Positions 15,723 to 24,023 of a DNA stretch of 36,388 nt are shown one piece after another. The translations under genes were made by a program, and so were the position numbers. Within the stretch, counting starts at the first letter, position 1. Every line of letters begins with the position of its first letter. The stretch is taken from the NCBI GenBank assembly GCA_009838975.1, contig VXQO01000033.1:1-36388 (forward strand). Direction: 5' to 3'. This DNA comes from Gemmatimonadota bacterium (lineage in GTDB: Bacteria; Gemmatimonadota; Gemmatimonadetes; Longimicrobiales; Gaopeijiaceae). The notes beneath the pieces are model-generated. The model did not search any database. It saw only the letters and a program-made list of their open reading frames with translations, and was not told the DNA's origin.

Positions 15723-16528
15723 GACTGCTCGGCGTCCTGGCCCGGGTCGAGGCGCTGAAGGCGGTGAAACGCCCCGCGTTCTGGGTGACCGTCGGCGTGT
15801 TCGCCGCGTTCAATACGATCGCCAATTTCGCGCCGGGCAGCGGCTCCGAGCGGGCCGGATTCCCCGATGCGTGGAGGGGCATCATCGAGCCGGCGATCAA
15901 CCTCGGACCCGTCTTTCTGGCGGCCCTGATGATCCTGCTCTTCGCGCCCGAGTTCCGGTGGCGGACCGCCCGGCAGAACGTCATCGACGGGCTGAGCAAG
16001 GAGCAGTTCTACTGGGCGAAAGTGCTGCTGCTGGCCGGGCTGGTTGCGCTCTTCTTCGTCACTTCCGTCGTGATCGGCATGCTGCCGCTGGTCCTGGACC
16101 CGGGTGGTGGCGGCGGCGCATTCGTCGAGCCGATGGACCTCAACTACTTGCTCGGGTTCCTCGTCGCGCTGCTGCTGTGGGGCACGGCGGGGTTGATGAT
16201 CTCGGCACTGGTTCGGGCCGCCGGCGCCGGGCTGGGTCTGCTCTTCCTCTATTTCATCTGTGAGCAGATCGTTACGGCGTTGCTTTCGAGCCGGTGGAGC
16301 GCGCTCGAGCGCATGTTCGACTTCCTGCCCGGCCAGCTATTCCAGACGATCACCGACTCGGCCATGTACTACCCGGAGGTGCTGGCACGCACCAACGCCG
16401 CGCGGGCCGAACGCGGCCAGGACCTGCTGGTGTACCCGGAACTGTGGATCCCGCTGGTCGCGGCGCTGGCCTACGTGGTACTCTTCCTGGGGCTGGCCTA
16501 CGTGAACATGCGCAGGCGGGATCTGTAG
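15719..16528 (+). CDS. ABC transporter permease (ABC-2 type)
   Basis: A 269-residue membrane protein starting at GTG 15719, in a GTGA overlap with the ATPase gene. The order is a short basic N-terminus, then about six hydrophobic segments: near 20-35, 60-80, 100-125, 140-160, 165-190 and 240-262. It ends in a cytoplasmic RRRDL. The segment EFRWRTARQNVIDGLSKEQF between the second and third helices is the typical cytoplasmic loop of ABC-2 exporters, which contacts the ATPase. It is the membrane partner of the preceding gene. The substrate is unknown. Confidence 0.88.
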   Translation: MRLLGVLARVEALKAVKRPAFWVTVGVFAAFNTIANFAPGSGSERAGFPDAWRGIIEPAINLGPVFLAALMILLFAPEFRWRTARQNVIDGLSKEQFYWAKVLLLAGLVALFFVTSVVIGMLPLVLDPGGGGGAFVEPMDLNYLLGFLVALLLWGTAGLMISALVRAAGAGLGLLFLYFICEQIVTALLSSRWSALERMFDFLPGQLFQTITDSAMYYPEVLARTNAARAERGQDLLVYPELWIPLVAALAYVVLFLGLAYVNMRRRDL

Positions 16529-16569
16529 CCGCACCCGGGCGGGGACACTCTACACGAAGGAAGGCGAGG

Positions 16570-17745
16570 ATGAGGACGAATCGGCGTGACTTTCTGAAGA
16601 CGACGGCAGCAGCGGGCGGCGCGCTCGCGGCAGGCGTCGGACCCCTTGCGCTAGCGGGGTGCGCGGTTGAGGGCGACGGGCCGGCGGCGGGCTCCGAGGA
16701 TGGCGGGGAGTCCCGGGCCGCGAACCCGCTGAAGATCCTGATCCTGGGCGGGACAGGCTTCATCGGCCCTCACCAGGTCGAGTACGCACTCTCGCGCGGG
16801 CACGAGGTCACCCTCTTCAACCGCGGCCGCACGAACGCGCAGCTCTTCCCCGAGGTCGAAAAGCTCGTCGGCGACCGCGAGAGCGACCTCACCGCGCTGG
16901 AAGGCCGAAGCTGGGACGTGGTCGTGGACAACTCGGCCACCAACGCCCCGCACTGGGTCGAGGCGAGCGCCAACCTGCTGAAAGACACCTGCGAGCGGTA
17001 CATCTTCGTGTCCACCCGGTCGGTGTACGCCGACACGAGCCGGATCCCCATGACGATCGACGCGCCGGTGTGGACCCACGAGCTGGCCGGTGTGGAACCG
17101 GGCGCCGAGCGGCTGCCATATGGGCTCGGCAAGGCGGTGTCCGAGCAGATCGTCCGGGACGTCTTCGGCGAGGACCGCACCATCGTCATGCGGCCCGGAC
17201 TCATCATCGGCCCCGGCGACCCGACCGACCGCTTCACCTACTGGCCCGTGCGAATCCATCGGGGCGGCGAGGTACTGGCGCCCGGTGACGGCACCGATCC
17301 CGTGCAGATCATCGACGTGCGCGACTTCGGCGACTGGCTGGTGCGCATGGCCGAGGCGGGCGAGTCGGGCACCTACAACGTGGTCGGGCCGCGTACGCCG
17401 CGCCCGATGGCCGAGCTGCTGTACGGGATCCGCGCGGTTACCACAGCGGAGACGACCTTCACCTGGGTCGACACCGACTTCGTGATCGACGCCGGGCTCC
17501 GCCCCTACGGCGAGATGCCGGTGTGGCGTCCGGCACGCGATGGCGCCGAGGGCTTCGCACGCTTCGACCTTACGCCTGAGGTCGAGAAGGGGCTGACCTT
17601 CAGGTCACTCGCCGATACCACCGCGGCGACGCTGGAGTTCCACTTCTCCCGGCCGGCCGAGCGGCAGGCCGAGGTGTTCAACAGGCTTAGCCCCGAACAG
17701 GAGGCCGAGGTGCTGGCGGATTGGCACGCCTCCCAGCGGGGTTAG
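16570..17745 (+). CDS. Tat-signal NAD(P)-dependent epimerase/dehydratase, likely lipoprotein
   Basis: A 391-residue paralogue of the protein at 11128-12309. The signal NRRDFLKTTAAAGG carries twin arginines and ends in ALAGC (Cys31), so this copy appears to be a Tat-exported lipoprotein, whereas the other lacks the Cys. GGTGFIG (60-66) is the nucleotide loop and YGLGK the catalytic YxxxK. GAAGGAAGG just ahead of ATG 16570 is the ribosome binding site; longer upstream frames overlap the permease and are spurious. It follows the permease by 41 bases on the same strand, so it probably belongs to the copper/haem-ABC operon. Substrate unknown; surface sugar modification is a guess. Confidence 0.85.
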   Translation: MRTNRRDFLKTTAAAGGALAAGVGPLALAGCAVEGDGPAAGSEDGGESRAANPLKILILGGTGFIGPHQVEYALSRGHEVTLFNRGRTNAQLFPEVEKLVGDRESDLTALEGRSWDVVVDNSATNAPHWVEASANLLKDTCERYIFVSTRSVYADTSRIPMTIDAPVWTHELAGVEPGAERLPYGLGKAVSEQIVRDVFGEDRTIVMRPGLIIGPGDPTDRFTYWPVRIHRGGEVLAPGDGTDPVQIIDVRDFGDWLVRMAEAGESGTYNVVGPRTPRPMAELLYGIRAVTTAETTFTWVDTDFVIDAGLRPYGEMPVWRPARDGAEGFARFDLTPEVEKGLTFRSLADTTAATLEFHFSRPAERQAEVFNRLSPEQEAEVLADWHASQRG

Positions 17746-17748
17746 GCG

Positions 17749-17799
17749 CTCGTACGAGTGTAAAGAGAAGATTACAATATGTCATGTAAAGTATACTTT
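17749..17799. promoter_or_regulatory. palindrome-rich promoter region of the YtcJ-like gene
   Basis: Two perfect palindromes, CTCGTACGAG (17749-17758) and AAAGTATACTTT (17788-17799), flank the shared 17-base motif at 17771-17787. That motif also contains TTACA-N8-TGTAA extending to 17789. TATACT (17792-17797) is a good -10, 18 bases before ATG 17815. TGTAAAG occurs twice. The AT-rich block stands out in a high-GC window and is probably where a regulator and polymerase bind. Confidence 0.5.
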
Positions 17800-17814
17800 T
17801 CTCACATGTGCGGC

Positions 17815-19533
17815 ATGGCACGCGTGCCTGCGGTTCTCGCGCTTGCCGCCCTACTTGTGGCCGCCTGCACCGACGCCCCCGGCGACGCGCCCGCCCCGGC
17901 CGATCTCGTCCTCCGCGGCGGCACCGTCGCCACGGTGGACGCCGACGACACCATGGCCGAGGCCGTCGCGATCGACGATGGCTGGATCGTCGCGGTAGGC
18001 AGCGACGAGGATGTCGAGGGTTACATCGGCACCGACACCGAGGTGATCGATCTGGACGGCCGCTTTGCGATGCCCGGCTTCATCGAGGGGCACGGCCACT
18101 ACATGAGCCTGGGCAACTCGAAGACCATCCTCGACCTCAACAACGTCGCCAACTGGGACGAGATCGTGCAGATGGTCGCGGATGCGGTGGCCGAGGCCGA
18201 GCCCGGCGAGTGGATTCGCGGGCGGGGGTGGCACCAGGAAAAGTGGGATCGGCCACCGGACCCCGCCGTGGAAGGCAACCCGACCCACGCCACGCTTACC
18301 GCGGTCAGCCCGGAGAACCCGGTGCTGCTGGGCCACGCATCCGGACACGCCGGCTTCGCCAATGCCGCCGCGCTCGCGCTGGCCGGTTACGACCGCGACT
18401 CCGAGCCGCCCCCCGGCGGCGAGCTGGTTCGCGACGAGAACGGCGAACTGACCGGCCTCCTGCGCGAAACCGCCCAGCGCCCCGTCTCTGGCGCCTTCGC
18501 CGATTCGCAGCTGGGCCGCACGGCGGACGAGATCGAGGCCCAGTTCCGGCGCGAGGTGATGCTGGCTGCAGAGGAAGCGCTCTCAAAGGGCGTGACCTCG
18601 TTCCAGGACGCGGGCACCGGCTTCGGCACCATCGACGGCCTCAAGCAGATGGAGGCCGAAGGCGCGCTCCCCGTCCGCCTCTACATCATGGTCCGCCGCC
18701 AGTCCAACGAGGAAATGGACGCGCGCCTGGCGGACTACTACATGCCGTCCGAGGGCGACGACTACCTCACCGTGCGCTCCATCAAGCGGCAGATCGACGG
18801 CGCGCTGGGTTCGCACGGCGCATGGCTCCTGGAGCCGTACGAGGACATGCCCACTTCGGCAGGCCTTGTCCTCGAGACCGTGGAGGACATTACCGGCACC
18901 GCCCACGTCGCCTTCAAGCACGGCTTCCAGGTCAACACCCACGCGATCGGCGACCGCGCCAACCGCGAAGTACTCGACATCTACGAGGCCGTCTTCGACT
19001 CGGCCGGCGGCGCCGAAAATCACCGCTGGCGCATCGAGCACGCGCAGCACGTCCACCCCGACGACATCGTCCGCTTCGCCGAACTCGGCGTCCTCGCCTC
19101 CATGCAGGGTGTCCACGCCACTTCCGACTTCCCGTGGGTGCCCCTCCGCCTGGGCGACACCCGCGCAGAGGAGCGGACCTACCTGTGGCGTTCCTTCCTC
19201 GACGCCGGCGTGCCCATCAACAACGGCACCGACGTCCCCGTCGAGGACATCGACCCGCTCGCCAGCTTCCGCGCTTCGGTCACCCGCCGAACCGCCGACG
19301 GGTCGATCTACTACCCCGAACAGAACATGACGCGCACCGAGGCGCTCCGCAGCTACACGATCAACAATGCGTACGCAGCCTTCGAGGAGCAGTACAAGGG
19401 CTCGCTCGAGGTCGGCAAACTTGGCGACGTGGCCGTCATCGACCGCAACATCCTCACGGTCTCCGACGAGGACCTGGCCGATGCGCGCGTCGACGTCACC
19501 ATCGTGGGCGGAGTGATTCGTTATGAGCGGTAG
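17815..19533 (+). CDS. YtcJ-like amidohydrolase lipoprotein
   Basis: A metal-dependent amidohydrolase of the Amidohydro_3 type, 572 residues from ATG 17815. The lipobox LVAAC follows a short hydrophobic signal, so it is anchored in the envelope. The family core is clear: FIEGHGHY holds the HxH metal pair, VNTHAIGD and EHAQHV supply later His ligands, and NNGTDVPVED the catalytic Asp. An ATG at 17779 would add 12 residues, but those codons lie in an AT-rich palindrome-bearing promoter-like block with a good -10, so the shorter start is preferred. It overlaps the RidA-like gene by 11 bases. The substrate is unknown; amide or lactam hydrolysis is usual for the family. Confidence 0.87.
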   Translation: MARVPAVLALAALLVAACTDAPGDAPAPADLVLRGGTVATVDADDTMAEAVAIDDGWIVAVGSDEDVEGYIGTDTEVIDLDGRFAMPGFIEGHGHYMSLGNSKTILDLNNVANWDEIVQMVADAVAEAEPGEWIRGRGWHQEKWDRPPDPAVEGNPTHATLTAVSPENPVLLGHASGHAGFANAAALALAGYDRDSEPPPGGELVRDENGELTGLLRETAQRPVSGAFADSQLGRTADEIEAQFRREVMLAAEEALSKGVTSFQDAGTGFGTIDGLKQMEAEGALPVRLYIMVRRQSNEEMDARLADYYMPSEGDDYLTVRSIKRQIDGALGSHGAWLLEPYEDMPTSAGLVLETVEDITGTAHVAFKHGFQVNTHAIGDRANREVLDIYEAVFDSAGGAENHRWRIEHAQHVHPDDIVRFAELGVLASMQGVHATSDFPWVPLRLGDTRAEERTYLWRSFLDAGVPINNGTDVPVEDIDPLASFRASVTRRTADGSIYYPEQNMTRTEALRSYTINNAYAAFEEQYKGSLEVGKLGDVAVIDRNILTVSDEDLADARVDVTIVGGVIRYER

Positions 19534-20092
19534 AGGACGTTGCTCGTCGGCCCGGCGCACCCCCCGGCAACCGCCGGCGGCCCTGCGTCTCCGGCGCGCC
19601 TGCGGGATCGTCACCCTGGCCGCACTGGCCACCATCATCGCGTGCGAGTCTTCCCCCGCGCCCGGTGAGGGCCCACAGCAGGAAGGCACCGACATGGCCG
19701 AACCCACACCCATCGAACACATCACGCCCGAGGGCGTCGCCCGGCTCCCCGTCTTCACGCCGGCAGTCCGCGTCGGCGATCTCGTCTTCCTCTCCGGCGC
19801 GATCGGCACGGTGCGCGGTGGCGAACTGCGCCTCGTCGAGGGAGGGATCGGCCCGGAGACCCGAGCAACCATGGAAAACCTCGGGCGTGTCCTGGAAGCT
19901 GCGGGGCTCGGCTTCGAGGATCTGGTGAAGTGTACTGTTTTCCTTGCCGACATCGCCGACTTCGCGGCGATGAACGAGGTCTATCTCACCTTCTTCGAAG
20001 GAATCGAGCCGCCCGCCAGGTCCGCCATGGCCGCAAGCGGGCTGGCCCTCGGCGCCCGGGTGGAGATCGAGTGCATCGCACGGGCGAGGTGA
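19523..20092 (+). CDS. RidA/YjgF-family protein with a lipoprotein signal
   Basis: A 189-residue protein. Residues about 65-185 are a RidA/UK114 domain: VGDLVFLSGAIG, a middle helix with ATMENLGRVLEAAGLGFEDLVKCTVFL, and the conserved Arg in PPARSAM that binds the substrate carboxylate. Cytosolic RidA deaminates reactive enamines/imines. This one has a hydrophobic N-terminal segment ending in TIIAC, a lipobox, so it is probably exported. The 11-base overlap with the amidohydrolase gene implies coupled expression; it may process products of that enzyme. ATG 19523 gives a long basic N-region; a later GTG before the hydrophobic stretch is possible. Confidence 0.8.
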   Translation: MSGRGRCSSARRTPRQPPAALRLRRACGIVTLAALATIIACESSPAPGEGPQQEGTDMAEPTPIEHITPEGVARLPVFTPAVRVGDLVFLSGAIGTVRGGELRLVEGGIGPETRATMENLGRVLEAAGLGFEDLVKCTVFLADIADFAAMNEVYLTFFEGIEPPARSAMAASGLALGARVEIECIARAR

Positions 20093-20159
20093 GGTAGTCA
20101 GGCTCACTACCGATTGCACCGCGTGTGGACTTGCCCCGCGCAGGCCGTCACGCTCGTGG

Positions 20160-20708
20160 TCAAGCGCTGGCCGGGAGCGCTCCCGAGGCCGCAATTGGAA
20201 ACAGGTCGTGCACCACTTCGCCCAGGATCGCCGCGTGGGCTTCCCAGGGCTCGTAGTTCGGCGCTTCGAGGACGCGGGCCTCGATCAGCAGGCCCCGGTC
20301 TCCGGTGCAAACGCCCCGGGAGATATCGAGCAGCGCGGATCGTTCCGCACGGGTGAGGTCCTCCAGGACCGCGATCCGCTTCTGCAGGCGCGCGCCGTCC
20401 AGCACACGCGCCAGTTCCAGCCCCGCGTGGGCTGCGTCCACCAGCACGACGCCCAGCCCGGTTTGCTCCTGTATCAGATCGCAGAGTCCCGACCACCAAT
20501 GCAACTCTCGGCCGGGGTCCCCGTACTCGGCCAGATCCATGAGTGGCTCCCGCGGAAGGGCGGTGGGCGCCACGAGGACGAACCCGCGCCGAATCCCCGC
20601 CTGGTGCAGCCTGCGCAGGGCGCTGGCCATCTCGGCGGGAGTGCAGGGGGCCAACTGGCGCAGATTGGCCAGCATCGGAATGACGTTGGATGGCTGTGGC
20701 GGAAGCAC
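20160..20708 (-). CDS. protein of unknown function
   Basis: A 182-residue frame with strong G/C third-position bias and a natural helix/strand composition; the opposite-strand frame over it looks like shadow. The start is GTG 20708, or ATG 20675 giving 171 residues; neither has a good Shine-Dalgarno. Features: TPAEMASALRRLHQAGI, then a strand FVLVAPTALP, a WWSGL segment, a strand GLGVVLVDAAHAG and a helix ARLQKRIAVLEDLTRAERSALLDIS. The alternation of strands and helices suggests an alpha/beta fold. No signal peptide or membrane segment. I recognise no family. It lies alone, 117 bases upstream (in its own direction) of nothing but the 3' end of the Asp-box gene. Confidence 0.6.
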   Translation of the reverse strand: MLPPQPSNVIPMLANLRQLAPCTPAEMASALRRLHQAGIRRGFVLVAPTALPREPLMDLAEYGDPGRELHWWSGLCDLIQEQTGLGVVLVDAAHAGLELARVLDGARLQKRIAVLEDLTRAERSALLDISRGVCTGDRGLLIEARVLEAPNYEPWEAHAAILGEVVHDLFPIAASGALPASA

Positions 20709-20823
20709 CGTGAGACAGTCCCCGGTTCACCGTCGCACTCACGGGCAGGCACCACCCACCCGTACGATGCACCGAAGATCTCCAGCCCAGATAGCGGATT
20801 GAGGGACGCTATTGTAACGGATG

Positions 20824-20836
20824 TGTCACGGTGACA
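20824..20836. repeat. short inverted repeat at the 3' end of the Asp-box gene
   Basis: TGTCA-CGG-TGACA is a perfect 5-base inverted repeat spanning the TGA stop of the Asp-box gene. On the minus strand TACAAT lies just downstream (complement of 20812-20817) and could be a -10 for the gene at 20708. No T tract follows the repeat, so a terminator is unlikely. Confidence 0.25.
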
Positions 20837-23800
20837 GCCCTCGCAATTCCGCGATCACGTCGCCTTCCACCTCATCGAGGCGTTCGCCGGCCACCCGCGC
20901 CTCGTCGGTGAGCCGGCCCAGCCTGCGTCGCTGGTCGTCCGACGGGCCTGTGAGCGAGCCTGTGGTCGACGGGCCGCCGTCGAAGTTGCCGAGCAGGCCG
21001 GTCCACCAATTGCGGATGTTGTTGTTGATGTCGCGCCATTCGTCGGCCACTTCCTGGATCTCGGCCGCAAGTTCATTCGCCCGCTCCAGGACATCCTCGT
21101 CCACGTCGTCGGCACCTTCCAGCGCCTCAACCGCCTCACTCGCCTCGCGCTCCAGATCGTAGGCAGCGACGCCTTCCTCATACGCCAGCCGTTTCAGCTC
21201 GTGCAGTTCCAGCGTGAATTCGTAGCGCGCGATGCGGTCGGCCTCCGAGACGCGCAGCCGCTCGTCGGATCGCACGGTGAGGTCCTGCTGGCGGCGCTCG
21301 TCGCCCACCGTGAGAGCCACCGTGAACTCGCCCGGCAGCACGAAGGGTCCGTCCGGCCCCGAGTCCAGGTTGGGCACCGCGTAGCGGGTCGTGTCGTGGG
21401 AGATGGGGTCGTGGCGCAAGTCCCAGGTCACGCGGTTCAGCCCGGGTGCGCCGGGACCGTCGAGCGTCCGCACGACCGCGCCGGACGCGTCGTGGATCGC
21501 GAAGCGCGCGCCCTCGTCGACCGCGTCGGGCAGCCAGTAGTCGAACCAGGCGCCGTAGGCCGGATTGGCGGCCCGGAACATTCCCTGCCCCTGGGATGGA
21601 ACGTCGTTACGGTAGAGGAACATCGTCGCCGGGCGAGGCGGCGTGAAGATCGGCTCGTCGACAGCGGTCATCGTGCCCGCTACACCGTCGCTTTCGATGT
21701 GCAGGTAGGGCGTGATCAGCCCGATGTCGTCCAGGACGTAGATGCCGCGGCCGTGCGTCCCGGCGACCACGTCGTTGTCACGCGGGTGGATCTCGATGTC
21801 GTCGACGGGGACGGCCGGTATTCCCGAGCCGAGGTGGCCCCACCTCGCGCCCCGGTCGATCGAGGCGAAGGCGCCGTCCTCCGCGCCCACGATCAGTACG
21901 TTCGGGTTGGCGTGGTACTCGCGCACCACATTGACCGTCGCGCTCGCCAGACCGCGCGTGAGTGATCGCCACGTCGCGCCCAAGTCCTCGGTGACGAAGA
22001 TGTACGGCGCGTAGTCGTCGTCCCAGTGGCCGTCGAGGCTGACGTAGGCCCGCTCCCCCTCGAAATGCGACGTCTCCACCCAGCTCACGTAGTACGGGAA
22101 GGGCGGCGCACCCGCCGCGGCCATCAGGTTCGCCGTGACATCGGTCCAGCCATCGCCGTCGTCGCGGCTCATCTGGACCGTACCGTCGTCCGCGCCCACC
22201 CAGATCAACCCGGCCGTCACCGGCGACTCCGACACCGCCGTGATCTCGCCGTACCCCGACACCCCGTCGTGCTTCGACAGCGTCGTCGAGTCGGGCATCA
22301 TCCCCATGATCGGCAGGCTGTCGGGGTGGAGTCCCCGCGTCAGTTCCTCCGTCGGGCGCCAGCTGTCGCCGCGGTCGTCCGAGATGAAGAGGCGGTTGCC
22401 GCCCAGATAGACCCGGTTGGTGTTGTGCGGCGACACCAGGATCGGCGACTTCCAATCGAAGCTGTACTCCTCGGTGGTGTCACGCGGGAAGGGCTTCAGC
22501 GCCTTGCGGTCGCCGGTGGCCATATCCACGCGCATGATCCCGGCGTTCTGGGAGGTGATGTAGGCGATGCCGGTGTCGGAAGGGTCGGTCTCGGCGTACA
22601 TGCCGTCGCCGTAACCGACCACCTGCCAGTCGCGGTTCAGGATCCCGTGATACCGTGTCGTGCGGCTCGGTCCCCGGTACGAGTTGTTGTCCTGCAGGCC
22701 GCCGTAGACGTTGTACGGATCCGCCATGTCCAGGTCGATGTCGTAGAACTGCTGGATCGGGATGTTGCCGATGAAGGTCCAGTTGTCGCCCCGGTCCCAG
22801 GTCGAATAGAGGCCGCCGTCGTTGCCGAGGATCATGTGCGCCGAATTCTCGGGGTCGATCCACAGGTCGTGGTGGTCGACGTGCACGCCGGTGTTGTACA
22901 CGACCTCCTGCGCGACCGTGTTGAAGGTCTCGCCGCCATCGGTAGTGCGGTGCAGCGAGCCCGCCACGAGGTACACGGTCTCGTCGTCGTTGGGGTCGAT
23001 CCTGAGCTGGCTGTAGTACATGGGGCGCTGGTTGAGCTCGTTAACCCGCGTCCACGTTTCACCACGATCGGTGGACTTGAAGATTCCGCCGTCTTCAGCT
23101 TCGACCACCGCCATGACCAGCTGCGGATTGCGGCGAGAAACCGCGAGGCCGATACGGCCCATGTCGCCCTCCGGCAGACCCTCGGTCAACTCGCGCCAGG
23201 TATCGCCGCCGTCCGTGCTCTTGTAGATGCCGCTGCCCGGGCCGCCCCCGATGAACCCGTGCGCCCGCCGCTGGCGCTGGTACATCGCCGCGTAGAGAAT
23301 GGCGGGATCGGACGGATCCAAGGCGAGATCGGTCGCGCCGGTGTTCTCGTTTATGTAAAGAAGCTTCTGCCACGTGGCGCCCCGGTCGGTCGTGCGGAAG
23401 ACGCCGCGCTCCTCGTTCGGGCCGAAGAGATGGCCCACCGCGGCCACCCACACACGGTCCGGATCCGTGGGGTGCACCACGATGCGGCCGACGTGCCGCG
23501 TGTCCTCGAGCCCGGTCAGCCGCCACGTCTTGCCGCCGTCCGACGAGTGGTAGACGCCCTGCCCCCACGGCGAGCTGTTGCGGTTGTTGGCCTCGCCGGT
23601 GCCGACCCAGATCTCGAGCGGATCGGACGGGGCGAGCGCGATGTCGCCGATGGAGATGTTGGGCTGGTCGTCGAAAATCGGGGTCCACGTGGTGCCGTGG
23701 TTGACGCTCTCCCAGACCCCGCCCGACGCGGCGCCGACGTAGATGTGCGACTGGGTGCCGGGAACGACTTCGAGATCGCTGATGCGGCCGCCCGCGATGG

Positions 23801-23936
23801 CGGGGCCGATGTAGCGCCAGGTGAGTCCGGCGGCGACGCGGTCGGGGGTCTGGGCTGCCGCGGGGGCGGGAGCGACCTGGGTCGCGGCCGTGTGGGCGAG
23901 GCACAGGGCGAGGGCGGTTGTGACAAGGCGCTGCAT
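20826..23936 (-). CDS. secreted Asp-box (VPS10/BNR-like) beta-propeller protein
   Basis: A 1036-residue protein with a signal peptide (cleavage near AAAQ, residue 29). Many Asp-box turns (S/T-x-D-x-G-x-T-W) are visible across the first 700 residues, including SSDGGKTW, TTDRGATW, STDGGDTW, STDRGETW, SDDRGDSW and TEDLGATW. This is the sortilin/VPS10 or sialidase-like propeller architecture, often annotated as a glycosyl hydrolase without proof. The C-terminal 300 residues have an Ig-like part (TRYAVPNLDSG) and a coiled helical end rich in Glu. GGAGAAG lies just ahead of ATG 23936. It shares its upstream region with the divergent gene at 24024. A paralogue lies at 29891-33220. Likely role: binding or degrading extracellular polymers; not shown. 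Confidence 0.87.
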   Translation of the reverse strand: MQRLVTTALALCLAHTAATQVAPAPAAAQTPDRVAAGLTWRYIGPAIAGGRISDLEVVPGTQSHIYVGAASGGVWESVNHGTTWTPIFDDQPNISIGDIALAPSDPLEIWVGTGEANNRNSSPWGQGVYHSSDGGKTWRLTGLEDTRHVGRIVVHPTDPDRVWVAAVGHLFGPNEERGVFRTTDRGATWQKLLYINENTGATDLALDPSDPAILYAAMYQRQRRAHGFIGGGPGSGIYKSTDGGDTWRELTEGLPEGDMGRIGLAVSRRNPQLVMAVVEAEDGGIFKSTDRGETWTRVNELNQRPMYYSQLRIDPNDDETVYLVAGSLHRTTDGGETFNTVAQEVVYNTGVHVDHHDLWIDPENSAHMILGNDGGLYSTWDRGDNWTFIGNIPIQQFYDIDLDMADPYNVYGGLQDNNSYRGPSRTTRYHGILNRDWQVVGYGDGMYAETDPSDTGIAYITSQNAGIMRVDMATGDRKALKPFPRDTTEEYSFDWKSPILVSPHNTNRVYLGGNRLFISDDRGDSWRPTEELTRGLHPDSLPIMGMMPDSTTLSKHDGVSGYGEITAVSESPVTAGLIWVGADDGTVQMSRDDGDGWTDVTANLMAAAGAPPFPYYVSWVETSHFEGERAYVSLDGHWDDDYAPYIFVTEDLGATWRSLTRGLASATVNVVREYHANPNVLIVGAEDGAFASIDRGARWGHLGSGIPAVPVDDIEIHPRDNDVVAGTHGRGIYVLDDIGLITPYLHIESDGVAGTMTAVDEPIFTPPRPATMFLYRNDVPSQGQGMFRAANPAYGAWFDYWLPDAVDEGARFAIHDASGAVVRTLDGPGAPGLNRVTWDLRHDPISHDTTRYAVPNLDSGPDGPFVLPGEFTVALTVGDERRQQDLTVRSDERLRVSEADRIARYEFTLELHELKRLAYEEGVAAYDLEREASEAVEALEGADDVDEDVLERANELAAEIQEVADEWRDINNNIRNWWTGLLGNFDGGPSTTGSLTGPSDDQRRRLGRLTDEARVAGERLDEVEGDVIAELRGLSP

Positions 23937-24023
23937 CGTGGCTTCTCCGGCTGGGGCGGCAGGTCACTCGTGGGGCTCGCGTGCAACGTGGCGCACGACG
24001 CGTCATCGGGGCAACTTGGATAC

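Noticed and set aside
17779-17814. Upstream ATG extension of the YtcJ-like protein
   Set aside because: The codons fall in an AT-rich block with two palindromes and a good -10; the lipoprotein signal is complete from 17815.
20208-20834. 208-codon plus-strand frame opposite the unknown 182-residue gene
   Set aside because: The minus-strand frame has better codon bias and a natural alternation of helices and strands.
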